Below are positions 9,538 through 21,729 of a DNA stretch of 64,000 nucleotides, in pieces. Position 1 is the first letter of the stretch. Every line of letters starts with the position of its first letter. This DNA is from Diphasiastrum complanatum (lineage: Eukaryota > Streptophyta > Lycopodiopsida > Lycopodiales > Lycopodiaceae), in assembly GCA_029204225.1 (NCBI GenBank), contig CM055094.1, forward strand, positions 20,957,018-21,021,017, given 5' to 3'. A program made the translations under genes and the position numbers. The notes under the pieces were generated by a model. That model saw nothing but the letters and a program-made list of their open reading frames with translations. It searched no databases and was not told where the DNA came from.

Positions 9538-10489
9538 CATGGGCCAAAGGTTTGAGCAAGATCCACAATTTTCCATCAATCCCAACAAAGCGGTCCTTCA
9601 CATGGAGGATACCAAGATCTATTTACGGATTCAATACTTTCCTGCAGACTCCATACATATCTTCGAAGAGATGTGCACTTTAGGATTTATCATCAATGCT
9701 GATGAGGGTTACATGTACACCCAAAGATCAAAAGCATTTACTGGTCGAAGACAAATACTGACTCAAAACTGCTTCAACCGGCTACGTGAGCAAAATCATA
9801 AGCATGCCAGTAATTTGACTCAGATAGGACGAAAAGACGGGGACAAGTCAGTTCCAACGACGACATCTAATTCGATCGGGAGCTTTTCTTAGCCAGATTT
9901 AATTGCGTCGACCGGTTGGAGAGCTCCATTCCTTAAAGATACGTATGTCTACGAAATGCTTGATCAATCACCAAAGCAAATTCAGAATGATCCTTCTTTC
10001 GACCCAAGTTTTCGTAGAAGACGAGCGCTAGCATGGAGATCGGAAGACAACATATCAGCATATCCTTGCAACTTTGCGATAATAGATGGCTCGTTCTCTT
10101 CTCAGAAGGAATGTCATACATCCATCAAGAATTTTTGCCAATTTACTTCCGATTCTGACGATCTTACAATCAAGCTACAACACAAGTTTTGCCAGTTTCT
10201 GATGACTGTCATGGGCCGAAGGTTTGAGCAGGATCCACAATTTTTCATCAATCCCAACAAACCGGCGCTTCACATGTAGCATACCAGGATCTATTTACGG
10301 ATACAATACTTTCCTGCAGACTCCATACAAATCTTCGAAGAGATGTGCACTTCAGGCTTTATCATCAATGCCGATAAGGCTTACACCCAGAGATCAAAAG
10401 CATTTGCTGGTCGAAGACAAATGCTGACTCGAACCTGCTCCAAGTGGCTGCGCGAGCAATATCATAAGCATGATGCCCACTATTCCTGA
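9538..10489 (+). pseudogene. Module C gene, copy 2 (lacks the coiled-coil exon)
   Basis: It starts abruptly at GQRFEQDPQF, directly after sequence shared with 34370, so the first exon and its CT tract are missing. The frame is open to a TAG at 9892 (after SNSIGSFS). It resumes in an overlapping frame from 9956 (DQSPKQIQNDPSFDPSFRRR, then CNFAIIDGSFSSQKECHTS) to a stop at about 10279. The second unit ends SKWLREQYHKHDAHYS with a stop near 10489. Unrecognised family; broken by nonsense changes. Confidence 0.4.
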
Positions 10490-10826
10490 ACAAATGTTAT
10501 GAAGGAAATCCTTTAGGTGCAATTTTTTGAATTGAGTACATTGAAAACATCAACATTTGTTTATTGGAGCTTTTAAGATTGACCATTATAGTCATCTAGG
10601 GCCAATGTATATGTCACTCAACTGCTAATCTATCTCTTTTGAAATGTCCACTTTAGTTCATAATCTATGATCTAGATATACCTTCTTCTCGTTGTGTATA
10701 TATATATGTTCTCATCGTTGATATTTGATTTAATGTATTAAATGAACATTGAATGCTCATTAAATCAAAATCAACAATAATTAGGTTACACATATTCTGT
10801 TCAAAAAATATTTAGACACACAATGA

Positions 10827-10916
10827 AAATATCATATAGACAAGAGGGAACATATCACGGCAAAAGGACTAGACAGAAATTGTTTGTTAGTGATCATCCA
10901 TCCAAAGTAGGCGCAC
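10827..10916 (+). pseudogene. Module D exon split by the copia insertion
   Basis: This is the same short frame as 4476-4593, interrupted after GTAGGCGCAC by the retrotransposon. It resumes at 17340-17344 with the duplicated CGCAC followed by CACTTCC. The uninterrupted site is present at 4561, 31210 and 50670. Confidence 0.6.
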
Positions 10917-11571
10917 TGTGAAAAATACAGATCCTAAGTGGATCTAAACTCCAAGATCATTGGCTTGAATGCTTGCACTCCAAACTACATAAGCTAGGAA
11001 TTGGCAACACATTCTATGCTACCTAGAATGCAAAGAACTTGATCAAAAAGCATTTATCACAAATGGAAACTTCCATAAACATCAAGTGCGGCCCAAAATA
11101 GCATTATACAGTCCATAATACATCAGCCTACCACTTTTGGAAAGCACCTAAGATCATACACAATAGCTTGAAGACAATACACACAACAATGCTCTCAATG
11201 GAGGAAGAAACAATGACAATGATCTATTGATCTCAATGAAGCATACAAAAGGTTTCTCCAACCTGTTCTCCACGACTTCCCTACTATTTATGGATGAGGA
11301 AGATGACTCTCTCTCCTCTCTCTAGAAGGTACTTGACCCTAGATATTCCCTATATAGGAAAAATAGCTAAAAATGGCTTATATGACCAAAATACATCAAA
11401 ATGGTCTCATTTTGAAGGGTATGAAGTTTGACACTTCATCATACTGAAAAAATACAGTAAATAAAAACATTGTGGCCTGGTTCACACGTGCAAAACTCCA
11501 GAACCAAAACTATTTACAATTTTAGCCAATTTAGGCCTCAAACTAGCTAGGAAATGTTGACAATTTTCACA
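10917..11571 (-). repeat. copia 3' LTR
   Basis: 655 bp, starting TGTGAAAAATACAG on the plus strand and ending TTTTCACA. By eye it is identical to the 5' LTR. It contains a TATA-like CTATATAGG (about 11347-11356). The final codon frame of pol runs a few bases into it. Confidence 0.95.
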
Positions 11572-14308
11572 CTCCCTCTTCAACATTGGATGCTAGTTTC
11601 AACATAGTCTTTGAGCACATTCCAAGATTAGATCTATGCATTAAATATAGGTCCTTTCCCAATGGTTTGGTGAAGATATCAGCCACACACTCCTTTGAAG
11701 AGACATGTTGAAGCTCCACCTCTTTGGCAATGACTTGATCTCTCACAAAATGGTGAGCAATCTCAATGTGCTTGCTCCTTGCATGAAAAACAGGATTGCT
11801 TGCCAAGCTTTGGGCTGAAAGGTTATCACAAAGTATGATTGGAGTCTTCTCTGGTTCCAGCAAGTGAAGATCCAATAACATCCTCTTGATCCAAAGAATC
11901 TCCTTGGTTCATGTTGTTAATGCCTTGTACTCGGCTTCGGTGGAAGATAGAGAGATAGTTGGTTGCTTCTTTGATAGCCATGAGACCACTCCATCTCCAA
12001 GATAGATTGCAAAGGCACTTGTTGACTTCCTATCCATTTGATCACCTGCAAAATCTGAATCTGAAAATCCACAAAGGTTAGGTGTGGTACCTCCATACAA
12101 GATGCCAAAATCTCTAGATCCCGAGATGTATCTAAGTACTCTCTTTCCTAGCTTCCAATGAGCCTCACTAGGATCTTGCATAAATTGACTTAGTTTACCA
12201 ACCACAAAGCTTAGATCAGGTCTTGTGATGGTTAACCATATAAGAGATCCTATTAGCTTTCTATAGAGAGTAATGTCCTTGAAGGATCTTTCATTACTTC
12301 TTGTAGTTAGCTTTACATTTGATTCCATAGGAGTAGAAACAACTTTACAATCTTCCATATGAAACCTTTTTAGAATAGAGTTAACATACTTTTCTTGACA
12401 TATGAATGTAGATTTAGAAGTTCTAATAATCTCTATTCCTAAGATATAATGAAGTTTACCAAGATCTTGAATTTCAAACTCTCTTTTGAGTGCCATCTTG
12501 ATTTCATCTATATCTAGATTGTTACCACCACTTAAGATAATGTCATCAACATAGATCAAAAGTAAAGTGATATCATTTTCATTCAATCTAAAGTAGAGAT
12601 AATGATCATACTCACTCATAACAAAGTTTTGAGAAAGTAAGAAGGAATTGAGCTTAGCATACCAACTCCTTGGTGCTTGCTTTAGCCCATACAAACTCTT
12701 TTGGAGATAGCACACATGATTAGGCTCATCATGTGAAACATAGCCCTCGGGTTGCTCCATGTAAATATCTTCTTCAAGATCACCATTCAAGAAGGCATTA
12801 GTAACATCCATTTGCCACATATCCCAATCATAAAGAGTTGCAAGAGAGATTAGGATTCGAATAGTTACCATCTTTGCCACGGGTGCAAAGGTCTCATCAT
12901 AGTCAATACCATATTCTTGAGCATACCCCTTTGCCACCAACCTTGCCTTGTACTTGTTGATTGATCCATCTTGATTTGTCTTGATCTTGAAGATCCACTT
13001 ACAACCAATTGCCTTCTTGTCCTTTGGAAGCTTTACCAACCTCCATGTGTTGCTTTTGATGAGTGCTTGATGCTCATGATCCATGGCTTGGATCCATTCC
13101 TTCTTTTGAATTGCTTCACCTACACAAGTTGGTTCATCAAAAGAGGTAAGAAAAGCAAAGTTAGAGTTGTCCACCACTTGCTTTCCTTTTTCATCATAGG
13201 TTAGCCTTGATGGCTTAGCCCTTTGCCTTTGAGTCTTCCTTGAAGTTTGCTTTGGAGTGGCATCTCCATCTTCATCCAAGACATCTTGCACATCATGATG
13301 ATTAGTAGGCACATCAGCATCAACATCAACAACATTGGAAACATTCTCTTCATGAAAGATGACATCCCTACTTATGACAACTTTCTTTGTAGAAGGAATG
13401 TACACTTTGTAAGCCTTGCTTACTTCACTATAGCCAACAAACACACCCTTCTTTGATGAAGGATCTTCTTTAGTTCTATCATCAAGTGTGATATTGACAA
13501 AACATGTACATCCAAAGATCCTACAATGCTTGACACTCGGCCTTCTACCATAAAGAACCTCATGAGGAGTTTTACCATCCAAGGAAGCACTTGTCCATCT
13601 ATTACATAGATAGTTAGCACATGCTAAAGCTTCCCCCCAAAAAGACTTAGCAAGATTAGCATGTAGTCTCATTGCCTTGGCACATTCACAAAGGGTTCTA
13701 TTCTTCCTCTCGGCCACTCCATTCTGTTGTGGAGTCCTAGGACTAGACATCTCCCTCTTAATCCCATGTGCTATACAAAAGTCTTTGAACCTATTTGAGG
13801 TGTATTCCCCTCCATTATCAGATCTTAAGCATTTGATCTTTGTATTGAATTGGTTTTCCATTTCATTCTTGAACTTGACAAATGCAGCAAACACTTCATC
13901 CTTACTTTTAAGAAGATAGATCCAAGTATACCTACTAAAGTCATCAATGAAAGTTGCATACATCTTTGCCCCACCATTGCTAGTTGTACTAGAAGAATGA
14001 ATATCAGAATGCACAAGTTGAAAAGCTTCTTTAGATCTAGAAGTAGATCTAGAATAAGCAAGTCTATGAGATTTGGACAAGGCACAATGTTCACAAACAC
14101 TATTGTTTGCAACAAGACTTTTAGGGAGACCAAGAACAAGCTCTTTCTTTGCCATTACCTCCAAAGATTTGAAGTTGGGATGGCCCAACCTCTTGTGCCA
14201 AACTTCTTGGTTTGTCAATTGCTCCCTAGCCATACATCCTTCATGATTAGAGATCACACATGCATCAAGCTTGAAAAGTTTACCATGCCTCCTACCTTGA
14301 GGATCCAC
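11567..14308 (-). pseudogene. pol: copia pol: integrase, reverse transcriptase, RNase H (one in-frame stop)
   Basis: The frame runs from about 14308 to a TGA near 11909-11907, then on in the same frame to the stop at 11567. In order it holds: the GAG-pre-integrase zinc site (WHKRLGHPN ... CEHC); the integrase core with the three acidic residues (HSD, LRSDNGGEY, NGVAERKNR); RT (KARLVAKGYAQ, YVDDIILSGG with the catalytic Asp pair); and RNase H (SDSDFAGD, SLSSTEAEYKAL). The TGA falls eight residues after STEAEY, cutting off the last ~110 residues (LCDNLSAQSLASNP... FTKPLG), which are otherwise intact. It would normally be part of one gag-pol polyprotein, cleaved by its own protease in virus-like particles. 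Confidence 0.93.
11572..11581 (-). promoter_or_regulatory. copia polypurine tract
   Basis: GAAGAGGGAG on the minus strand directly abuts the 3' LTR; it is the expected plus-strand primer for reverse transcription. Confidence 0.85.
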
Positions 14309-15512
14309 ATTTACTTATCAAACATGCATCTCCAATGAACTCCACATCAAGTCCTTTGTCAATCATTTGACTTACACTAAGCAAATTCTTAGTGATTGAA
14401 GGAATGTACAAAACATTTTCAAGATTTGCTTTCCTATTTGTTGAAAGGGAAATAGGAATAGTGCCTATGCCTTTGATGTCACATTGACCATCATTTGCAG
14501 TGTAGATGATGTTACCTTCTCCCTCATAAGACAATAAGGATGTAAAGTATTCCTTATGTCTTGTCATGTGAGATGAGGCTCCACTATCAATCCACCAAGG
14601 ATCATTATCATCTATGTTGGCTAACAAACTTGAAGTCATAACAAGTGATTCACATGTGTTATGTTCTTCCTCATCTATTGTAAGATTTCCTTGCCTCTCT
14701 CCTTGCTCTCTTTTCTTCTTATAACATTCATTTGCAAAATGACCTTTTATCCCACAATAAAAGCACTTGAACTTTGACTTATTGTTCTTAGTAGAAGAGG
14801 AAGAGGAAGAGTGATCATCATGATCAAAGTTACCACCTTTGGACCATTTCCCTTTGCCTTTACCTTTGCCCTTGAATTTGCCTTTTGTGAAGAAAGCCTC
14901 TTCACCTCCACCTTGCAAGGATGCACCATCAAGCTTTGATTGCAACCTATGTTCTTCAGCCAATAAGATTTCTTGCAAGTCAACCACACTTGGCAAGACT
15001 CTTTGAATGGCAAAACTTTGCACAAGGTTAGCATGTTCATTTAGCAAACCATTCAACATAACTTGGACTATTTCACCATCTTTTATGTTCTCATCAATGC
15101 ATGCTAAATCATCACTTAGGGACTTAACTCTCAAGATAAATGCATGAGCACTTTCACCCTCTCTTTGCCTACTAGAAAATATTTGTCTCCTTAGGGTCAA
15201 TACCCTAGATGTGGACTTTGATTCAAAGAGCTTCTTTAAGGCATTCCATGCCTCACTTGCACTTTGACACTTTCCAACTTCCTTGAGAAGTTCATTTGTA
15301 ACATTCATTTTAATGATATGAAGAGCCCTTTTGGCCTTCTTATCAAACCTTTGTTGCTCTTGAAGTGTGAGAGGTCTCTCTTCAATTTCTGCAACTATGT
15401 CCATGAGTTCATTCAACTCAAGTAAGGACTCCATCCTCACTTTCCAAGTAGAGTAGTTTGATGAACTCAACCTTTCACTAGACTCTAGCATGATCCCACC
15501 ATTGGAAGCCAT
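14292..15512 (-). pseudogene. gag: copia gag and protease, 406 residues, frameshifted from pol
   Basis: It begins MASNGGIMLESSERLSSSNY (copia-type gag, UBN2-like region), followed by a lysine/glycine-rich linker, a CCHC zinc knuckle (CFYCGIKGHFANEC) and the aspartic protease site (WWIDSGASSHM, about residue 310). The reading frame is lost near 14315, at an A-run just after CLISK, where the reading passes to the pol frame one base out. In most copia elements gag and pol are one frame, so this looks like a one-base change and not programmed frameshifting. Confidence 0.93.
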
Positions 15513-16672
15513 GATTCTAATGTTTCTTCAACTTTTAGGTTCTGTCCTAAAGCACTTAGCACTCACTTTTCTCTCAACAAATGATAGATAAAGAGATCTA
15601 TGAAGATTTAGGACCCTAAAACACTTCTATCTTGAACCTAGATGGTTTCCAAGCATAGAAAGGAAGATTGAAACACATGCAACACTTTGCACACACTAAG
15701 AATGGATTACAAAATCAAACCAACCTGAACACACTCTTGCTTAAGCTCTCAAACTTTCCAGCAAGTGACCAAATCAAGTTATGGTGTGAAGAGTTACTTG
15801 CATTATTAGAAAATACCCAAAACTAGGATGCCAAGATTACCTAGTAATGAACAAACTTGATCAACATATGATCAACACACTAAGATATTGATTCAACCTG
15901 TAAAACCACATGTAAACCACACTTCTAAAAGTTTATAAACTCCAGCAAGTGATAAATACAAGATTTAGAGGTGAATGAATGAGCACACTTAGTGAATCAC
16001 AAGACTAGCTTCACTATCTTGTCAAATCTTGGTGTTTAGATGTAGATCTAAGATCACTTCACATGAGAATGTTCCTCAACCTGTTAAGAACCTGAAAACA
16101 CACTTGCATAATGGTTAACACCTTCCAGCAAATGCTCCAATCAAATTACATAAGGAGAGTTACTTACATGCTCAACAAAGTACACCAAAATTTATGCCAA
16201 AATTGATGACAATCTTTACAATATGCTCTTCACAATGGAGCTTACAATATGTTCACCCAAAAAAGGGGATCTTTCATCCAAATGGGAGCTTTGCTCAGCC
16301 TTTAGGAGAATTACAACTCACTCAAAAGAGCATTTGTCATCCACTTAAGGAGAAGTTTCATCCACTTAAGGAGAGTGTTCATCCAAGAATGGAGATTGTC
16401 AACAATAGGATTGAAAAGAACATTGTTAGTATTGAATATGCACAAGCCTCACAATCACAAATGATTAGGTGTTATGATCTGATCCAAAATAGTTTCTTTT
16501 CAGCCTCTGATCTTCAATAGACCTGAAATATGCTTTTGATCCACAAGTTCAACTCACAAAACAAAGGTTAGTAAGATTTGATCAACAAAGCAATGCAAAA
16601 TCATGCTAGAACTTGATCAAACATCCAAATATCACCAAAAATGGAATACTTACTGTAAATAGAAGCCAACCA
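15513..16672 (-). other. copia untranslated leader
   Basis: About 1.16 kb between the primer site and gag. It holds several 'CCAGCAA.TG' / 'AACCTG' word repeats and a run of 'CATCC.CTTAAGGAGA' repeats around 16330-16390. No frame here resembles a known protein. Its length is large but within the range of plant copia elements. Confidence 0.7.
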
Positions 16673-16684
16673 GCTCTGATACCA
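16673..16684 (-). promoter_or_regulatory. Primer-binding site for initiator tRNA-Met
   Basis: TGGTATCAGAGC on the minus strand, directly adjacent to the 5' LTR. This is the common primer site of plant copia elements and supports a plant host. Confidence 0.95.
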
Positions 16685-17339
16685 TGTGAAAAATACAGAT
16701 CCTAAGTGGATCTAAACTCCAAGATCATTGGCTTGAATGCTTGCACTCCAAACTACATAAGCTAGGAATTGGCAACACATTCTATGCTACCTAGAATGCA
16801 AAGAACTTGATCAAAAAGCATTTATCACAAATGGAAACTTCCATAAACATCAAGTGCGGCCCAAAATAGCATTATACAGTCCATAATACATCAGCCTACC
16901 ACTTTTGGAAAGCACCTAAGATCATACACAATAGCTTGAAGACAATACACACAACAATGCTCTCAATGGAGGAAGAAACAATGACAATGATCTATTGATC
17001 TCAATGAAGCATACAAAAGGTTTCTCCAACCTGTTCTCCACGACTTCCCTACTATTTATGGATGAGGAAGATGACTCTCTCTCCTCTCTCTAGAAGGTAC
17101 TTGACCCTAGATATTCCCTATATAGGAAAAATAGCTAAAAATGGCTTATATGACCAAAATACATCAAAATGGTCTCATTTTGAAGGGTATGAAGTTTGAC
17201 ACTTCATCATACTGAAAAAATACAGTAAATAAAAACATTGTGGCCTGGTTCACACGTGCAAAACTCCAGAACCAAAACTATTTACAATTTTAGCCAATTT
17301 AGGCCTCAAACTAGCTAGGAAATGTTGACAATTTTCACA
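16685..17339 (-). repeat. copia 5' LTR
   Basis: 655 bp. It appears identical to the 3' LTR by visual comparison and ends at the CGCAC target duplication. Confidence 0.95.
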
Positions 17340-17344
17340 CGCAC

Positions 17345-19450
17345 CACTTCCAAATTCTAATGTAAGTCCAAGCCTTTTTGTGAGACTACTAATATTTTTG
17401 GAAAACACATGTTCTTCATATTCCAAGCATGCTCAGCATACCTCCAATCACATAGCAAAGTAAACCGTACATCTTCTTTCCTTGCCTTACTTGTTGGTCT
17501 TCATCTCGTATGGTAAGTACTCGACCCTTGATTGTTCCTTTGAATAAGAGCTTTTTGCTATAGTTTCAAGAGAGAGGCTTCCTGGAAAAGGGTCAACTTG
17601 GGAGTAGCTTAATATACCGATGTCATTTCAAATTATGATAGCTTCATGGTTGTCACTCAAAATAATAGTGAATTGTTTGGTCACTTGGGGTAGCTTGATA
17701 TGTAGCTAGGAAACTAAACAACAAATCACCTCTGGATGGCTTCACAAGCGTGCCTAACTCATTCTTATAATTATTACCATTGTGTCTAACTTGCCAAATG
17801 CTAGGTGTAAAAGTATTTGACAAATGCATAATTCTTTACTCTCCAAGTCTTAAGACTTACCAAGTGTTGTTTGTAGCTCATACTAGATGCTTTGAGAAGT
17901 TATATTAAGAAATGGGGGCGGGGGGGTTATCGCAAAGAATCCGATCTTGCCAAATACTAGGTGTAAAAGTGTTTGACATATTCCTAACTTTTTACCCTCC
18001 AAGTGTTGTTTTTAGCTCATAGTACATGCTTTGAGAATAATGTTACTGGTTATATTAATTTGGGGGGATTGCAAAGAATCATACTTGAGTGTACAAGCCC
18101 AACTCAAGTGCAGACACCAACTCAGCACACATGGGAAGATCATTAAATTTGAATCTGAAGAAAAATCAAAATTAAAAAAAAATGAAAAACTATTTCTCCT
18201 TAGAGGCATTGTGGTCATCATCTAGACGAGCTGTGCTTGCTTGAATCAAGAGAAACAAAGAAAATAATAATAATGAGTTTTTATCCTATTAATGCACCAA
18301 TAATATATAAATATAATTTAATTAAAGGGGGAGATTATAAGATTTATCGCTTCATTTAAACATTGATCTACTCATTTCAATGATTTCGTTCAAATTCAAA
18401 TTTCAATGATTTGTAAAGTGTGAATGAATGCAATGTAGCTTGCATATGTTTGGAACATAGCATAGATTCATTATATGCCCTTTAGCTATATGTTATTTAG
18501 TCGTGTAACAAGGAATAAGTTTTTTTTTTTAACAAATTTTCAATTTGTTTTTGGAAACCCTAGATTACAACATTTTAATATATTAACAAAAATGACTTAA
18601 TTTGCATGAACAACTTTGAGTTTTGAAAATCCTAGATTACAGCTTCATTCAATCTTCAAATTTCCAAGCTTGTTGAAACTTTAATGAAATATAATTCATT
18701 CCAACCTCCATTCTCGAACCCTAGAACGATGTATTTTAAAAACTTTTGTAATTTGAAAGAGAGATCACTGATTTCGGAATGGCTTTCAAAAACTTATAAA
18801 TTGTATTCATCAATGGAGATGTCTAGAGGAAATGGTGTGAAAAATTCTCAACTAGTTTGGTTTTTTATTTGGCAATTTTGGAGACCAAAATGAATCTCAA
18901 CTTCGAGTTAGTTTCATATTTGTTAATAAGGGCCTAAATAGTGGTTTAACTACCTCTGGCAAGTAGATAAGTGGATGAGGTCGAGTTTGGACCCATTCTA
19001 ATTGGCTAATTTTGGTACATTGCTTTCAAAAACTTATAAATTGTATTCATCAATGGAGATTTCTAGAGGAGATGGTGTGAAAAATTGTCAACTAGTTTGG
19101 GTTTTCATTTGGCAATTTTGGAGGCCAAAATGAATCTCAACTTCGAGTTAGTTTCATATTTGTTAATAAGGGCCTAAATAGTGGTTTGACTACCTCTGGC
19201 AAGTAGATCAATGGATGAGGTCGAGTTTGGACCCATTCTAATTGGCTAATTTTGGTACATTGCATCTAGACTAGATTTTCTAGGTTTCTGATAAAGTATC
19301 TAGAAGTTTCCAAATTAGGTGAAGTTTGGGGCAAGTGGCCAAATGACATTTTGGAAGCTATAAATTGTTGTACCTAAGTGGAGAAATAATCATCAAAGTT
19401 TCTTTCTTTGTGGAGAATTCATCTCTTATGTCCATCTCATGTGATATTTT
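17345..19450. repeat. Continuation of the duplicated C/D block downstream of the copia insertion
   Basis: Direct copy of 4570-6660. It contains the 166-bp tandem pair (17800-18070, with a short G tract near 17920), the minus-strand tRNA-like segment (18062-18150) and the 241-bp tandem pair (18790-19262). No intact gene is seen. It is joined at about 19447 straight to the plus-strand tRNA-like piece, lacking about 100 bases present at 6700-6830. Confidence 0.75.
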
Positions 19451-19465
19451 TCTTCAAATTCAAAT

Positions 19466-19570
19466 TTAACGATCTTCCCATGTGTGGTGAGTTGGTGTAT
19501 GCGCTATTGTTGGGCTTGTACACTCAAGTTCGATTCTTTGGGATCCCTCGCCAACTTTGGTTTCTATACT
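19466..19570 (+). repeat. tRNA-like (SINE-like) segment, plus strand
   Basis: A-box-like GTGGTGAGTTGG and B-box-like AGTTCGATTCT, as at 6855, followed by the same 3' sequence up to the CT microsatellite. Confidence 0.45.
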
Positions 19571-19690
19571 TTCTCTACAAGATTCTCATTTGAAATTTGC
19601 TTGGGACCCTTCTTATCTCCATCAGATATTTTTTTCAATGTTGATGCTAGGCCATACCACAGGGAAGTAGTTCATGTGTGACTCCTCACT

Positions 19691-19694
<4 letters not shown>

Positions 19695-19749
<55 letters not shown>
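19695..19749. repeat. CT microsatellite, about 55 bp
   Basis: Pure CT repeat, the counterpart of 7072-7138 but shorter. Confidence 0.95.
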
Positions 19750-19752
<3 letters not shown>

Positions 19753-19754
19753 TT

Positions 19755-20499
19755 CCACTCAACCCTACATGGCAGACCCACGTGGTATAGCTTAGTTGGC
19801 TTGCCACACAAGCCTATGTCAAGCCTATATGGTAGACTGCAACATACCAGCATGAACATACTAGCATCAAGCCTATGTCATGCCTATATGACCTACCACG
19901 CAAGCCTATGGTAGGCCTACATGGCATGCCACATGGCAAGTCCCAAGCCTGTGTGGTTTATCTCATGACATGCCTACATGGCATGCCACATGGCAACTTG
20001 GGAGCCCCAAATCTCTCTATCTAGATCCACTCAAGCCTACATGGCAGAGCTTGGTTGGCTTGCCACACAAGCCTATGGCAAGCCTATGTGGTATCCTGTG
20101 ACATGCTTATGTGGGAAGCATCAGAAATATGCCATGCCTATGTGGCCTGCCACACAAGCCTATGGTTTATCTCATGACATGCCTACATGGCTTGCCACAT
20201 GGCAACTTGGGAGCCCAGCTCTCTCTCTCTAGCTCCACTCAAGCCTACATGGCAGAGCTTGGTTTGCTTGCCACACAAGCCTATGGCAAGCCTATGTGGT
20301 AGCCTACGACATGCTTACGTGGGAAGGATCAGAAGTATGCCATTCCTATGTGGCCTGCCATGCAAGCCTATGGTAGGCCTCTGTGGTTTGCCAAGTGGCA
20401 ACTTTTGAGCCCACCTATATTCATATATAGATCTCTAGGTCCACTCAAGCCTACGTGGCACAGGGCCCAGTTGGCTTGACATACAAGGTTATGGTAAGC
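19755..20499. repeat. CATGTGG/CCACATGG word array, second copy
   Basis: Close copy of 7146-7860, with the same succession of CCTACATGGC, GCCACACAAGCC and TATGGTAGGCC words. It includes a stretch (20390-20430) that is absent or altered at 7780. Confidence 0.8.
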
Positions 20500-20946
20500 C
20501 TACATGGCTTGCCACATGGCAACCCTCAAGCCTTCATGATTTGCCATGTGCATACCGCTGTCATAGGTCTTTCGAAACCTCATGACAAGAAGCATGTCCT
20601 TGGGCATCAGTGTCACCCTCTTGCCATGAATGGAACACAGCATCAAATCCTCAAACAATTTTGTCTAGAAGTCCTCGTATGCAATATGGAGGGCCTCCAA
20701 TGCAACGATATTCCACCTCACTGCATAGGGCAGATGGGTGGTCATGCCTTGTATAACCTCCCTCACAGCTTGGTACAAGGCTGCTTTCAGGATCAGAAGT
20801 TCGGTGTATCTCTGCAAGGCCCTGATGTCCCTCAACCATGGACGGCGAGGTCTTAAGTGTCTTTGCGGATGTATGGGTTCAGATGTTTGGGAACAGGACA
20901 GTTGAACAAAATGGGTAAGCCTAGCGGTTTGCTTCGTCCGAGCCAT
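20500..20946 (-). pseudogene. CENH3-like histone H3 variant, copy C (best tail, stop in alpha-2)
   Basis: ATG is at 20946-20944 and the frame is open for 93 codons: MARTKQTAR tail, WLRDIRALQRYTELLI (alpha-N and start of alpha-1, aligning without gaps to H3 LREIRRYQKSTELLI), VREVIQ, then the lengthened loop 1 (THLPYAVRWN). Codon 94 is TAG where copies A and B have CAG (Gln). Past the stop the same frame continues through FEDSMLC and RVTLMPKD to about 20502. This is the copy that shows most clearly how H3 tail, alpha-N helix and CENH3-type core are joined in one frame. Confidence 0.82.
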
Positions 20947-21259
20947 TGAGGCCGGATATCTATACCACGCGAGGACAGAGATACAGCAGAAGAGAGAGCT
21001 AAATTATCTCGCGTAATGGCGACATTGAGAACTCTAAGGGTGATATCGCTACAACACGAGAGAGTGGCAGAGACAGGCTTGGATAGGCAGGGGCTTGCAT
21101 GATGGCGATACTGGGAAAGTCAGGTTGATATCGCTACGATGTGAGAGGGTGTAAGGAATAGGCCTGGGGACGAGGTCGCTCGCATGATGGCAATATCACG
21201 AATGCAGGTCATATGGAACCAATCAAACATGACAACAAATTACGTGAAAACCTATACAA

Positions 21260-21725
21260 TCCCCGGGAATGGACTTATATAGATGAAAAAAGTTGGCACG
21301 TGTGAATCCCAGCAACACGTGGCCCAGTCAATAGCTGACATGTGGAACCACACGTTTGTATACGCATGTGTGAAACTGCACGTCTGGATCAACACGTGTG
21401 GGATCCCATGTGGGGACACGTGGCCGAATGGATCAGCGACATGTGTTCTTGCACGTATCGGCTCGCACGTGTGGTCACGTGGCCCAATCAGTACTTGATG
21501 TGTGGGACCACACTTCTGTATCCACACATGTGGCCATCTGGTCGAATGGTTTGGTGACATGTGTTCTGGCACGTATTAGCTCGCATGTGTGGGCACGTGG
21601 CCGAATGGCAGATTGACGTGTATTGTAGCATGTGTGGACGATTGTATTACGTGCCATAGATCTGATCCGATGTTGGATCGACAAGTGTACGGCTTGGGTT
21701 TTATTGGTTTTAGCTATATAAATGT
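21260..21725. promoter_or_regulatory. Bidirectional CACGTG promoter array, copy C
   Basis: Minus-strand TATA (21275-21281) faces the histone-like copy C. The plus-strand TATATAAA (21715-21722) faces module W. Several CACGTG words lie between. About 20 bases of the array ('GTGAAACTTGCACATGTGGCC') present in copy B are missing. Confidence 0.55.
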
Positions 21726-21729
21726 TGCT

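Larger units (their letters stand above)
10917..17339 (-). mobile_element. Ty1/copia LTR retrotransposon, 6423 bp, recently inserted
   Basis: The element is complete in structure: two 655-bp LTRs (TGTG...CACA), primer site, gag, protease, integrase, reverse transcriptase, RNase H and polypurine tract, all on the minus strand. It is flanked by the 5-bp direct repeat CGCAC (10912-10916 and 17340-17344), and three paralogous uninterrupted sites in the window show the pre-insertion sequence. The order PR-IN-RT-RNase H places it in Ty1/copia (Pseudoviridae-like). The LTRs show no difference by eye, so insertion is recent, yet the coding region has a frameshift and a stop. Confidence 0.97.

Noticed and set aside
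11567-15512. Programmed ribosomal frameshift between gag and pol in the complete copia element
   Set aside because: Copia elements usually encode one polyprotein. The shift lies after the protease, inside the pre-integrase region, and beside a plain A-run, so a one-base mutation is simpler.
16194-16520. 108-residue plus-strand frame in the copia leader
   Set aside because: It is antisense to the element, made partly of short tandem repeats, and has no counterpart elsewhere.
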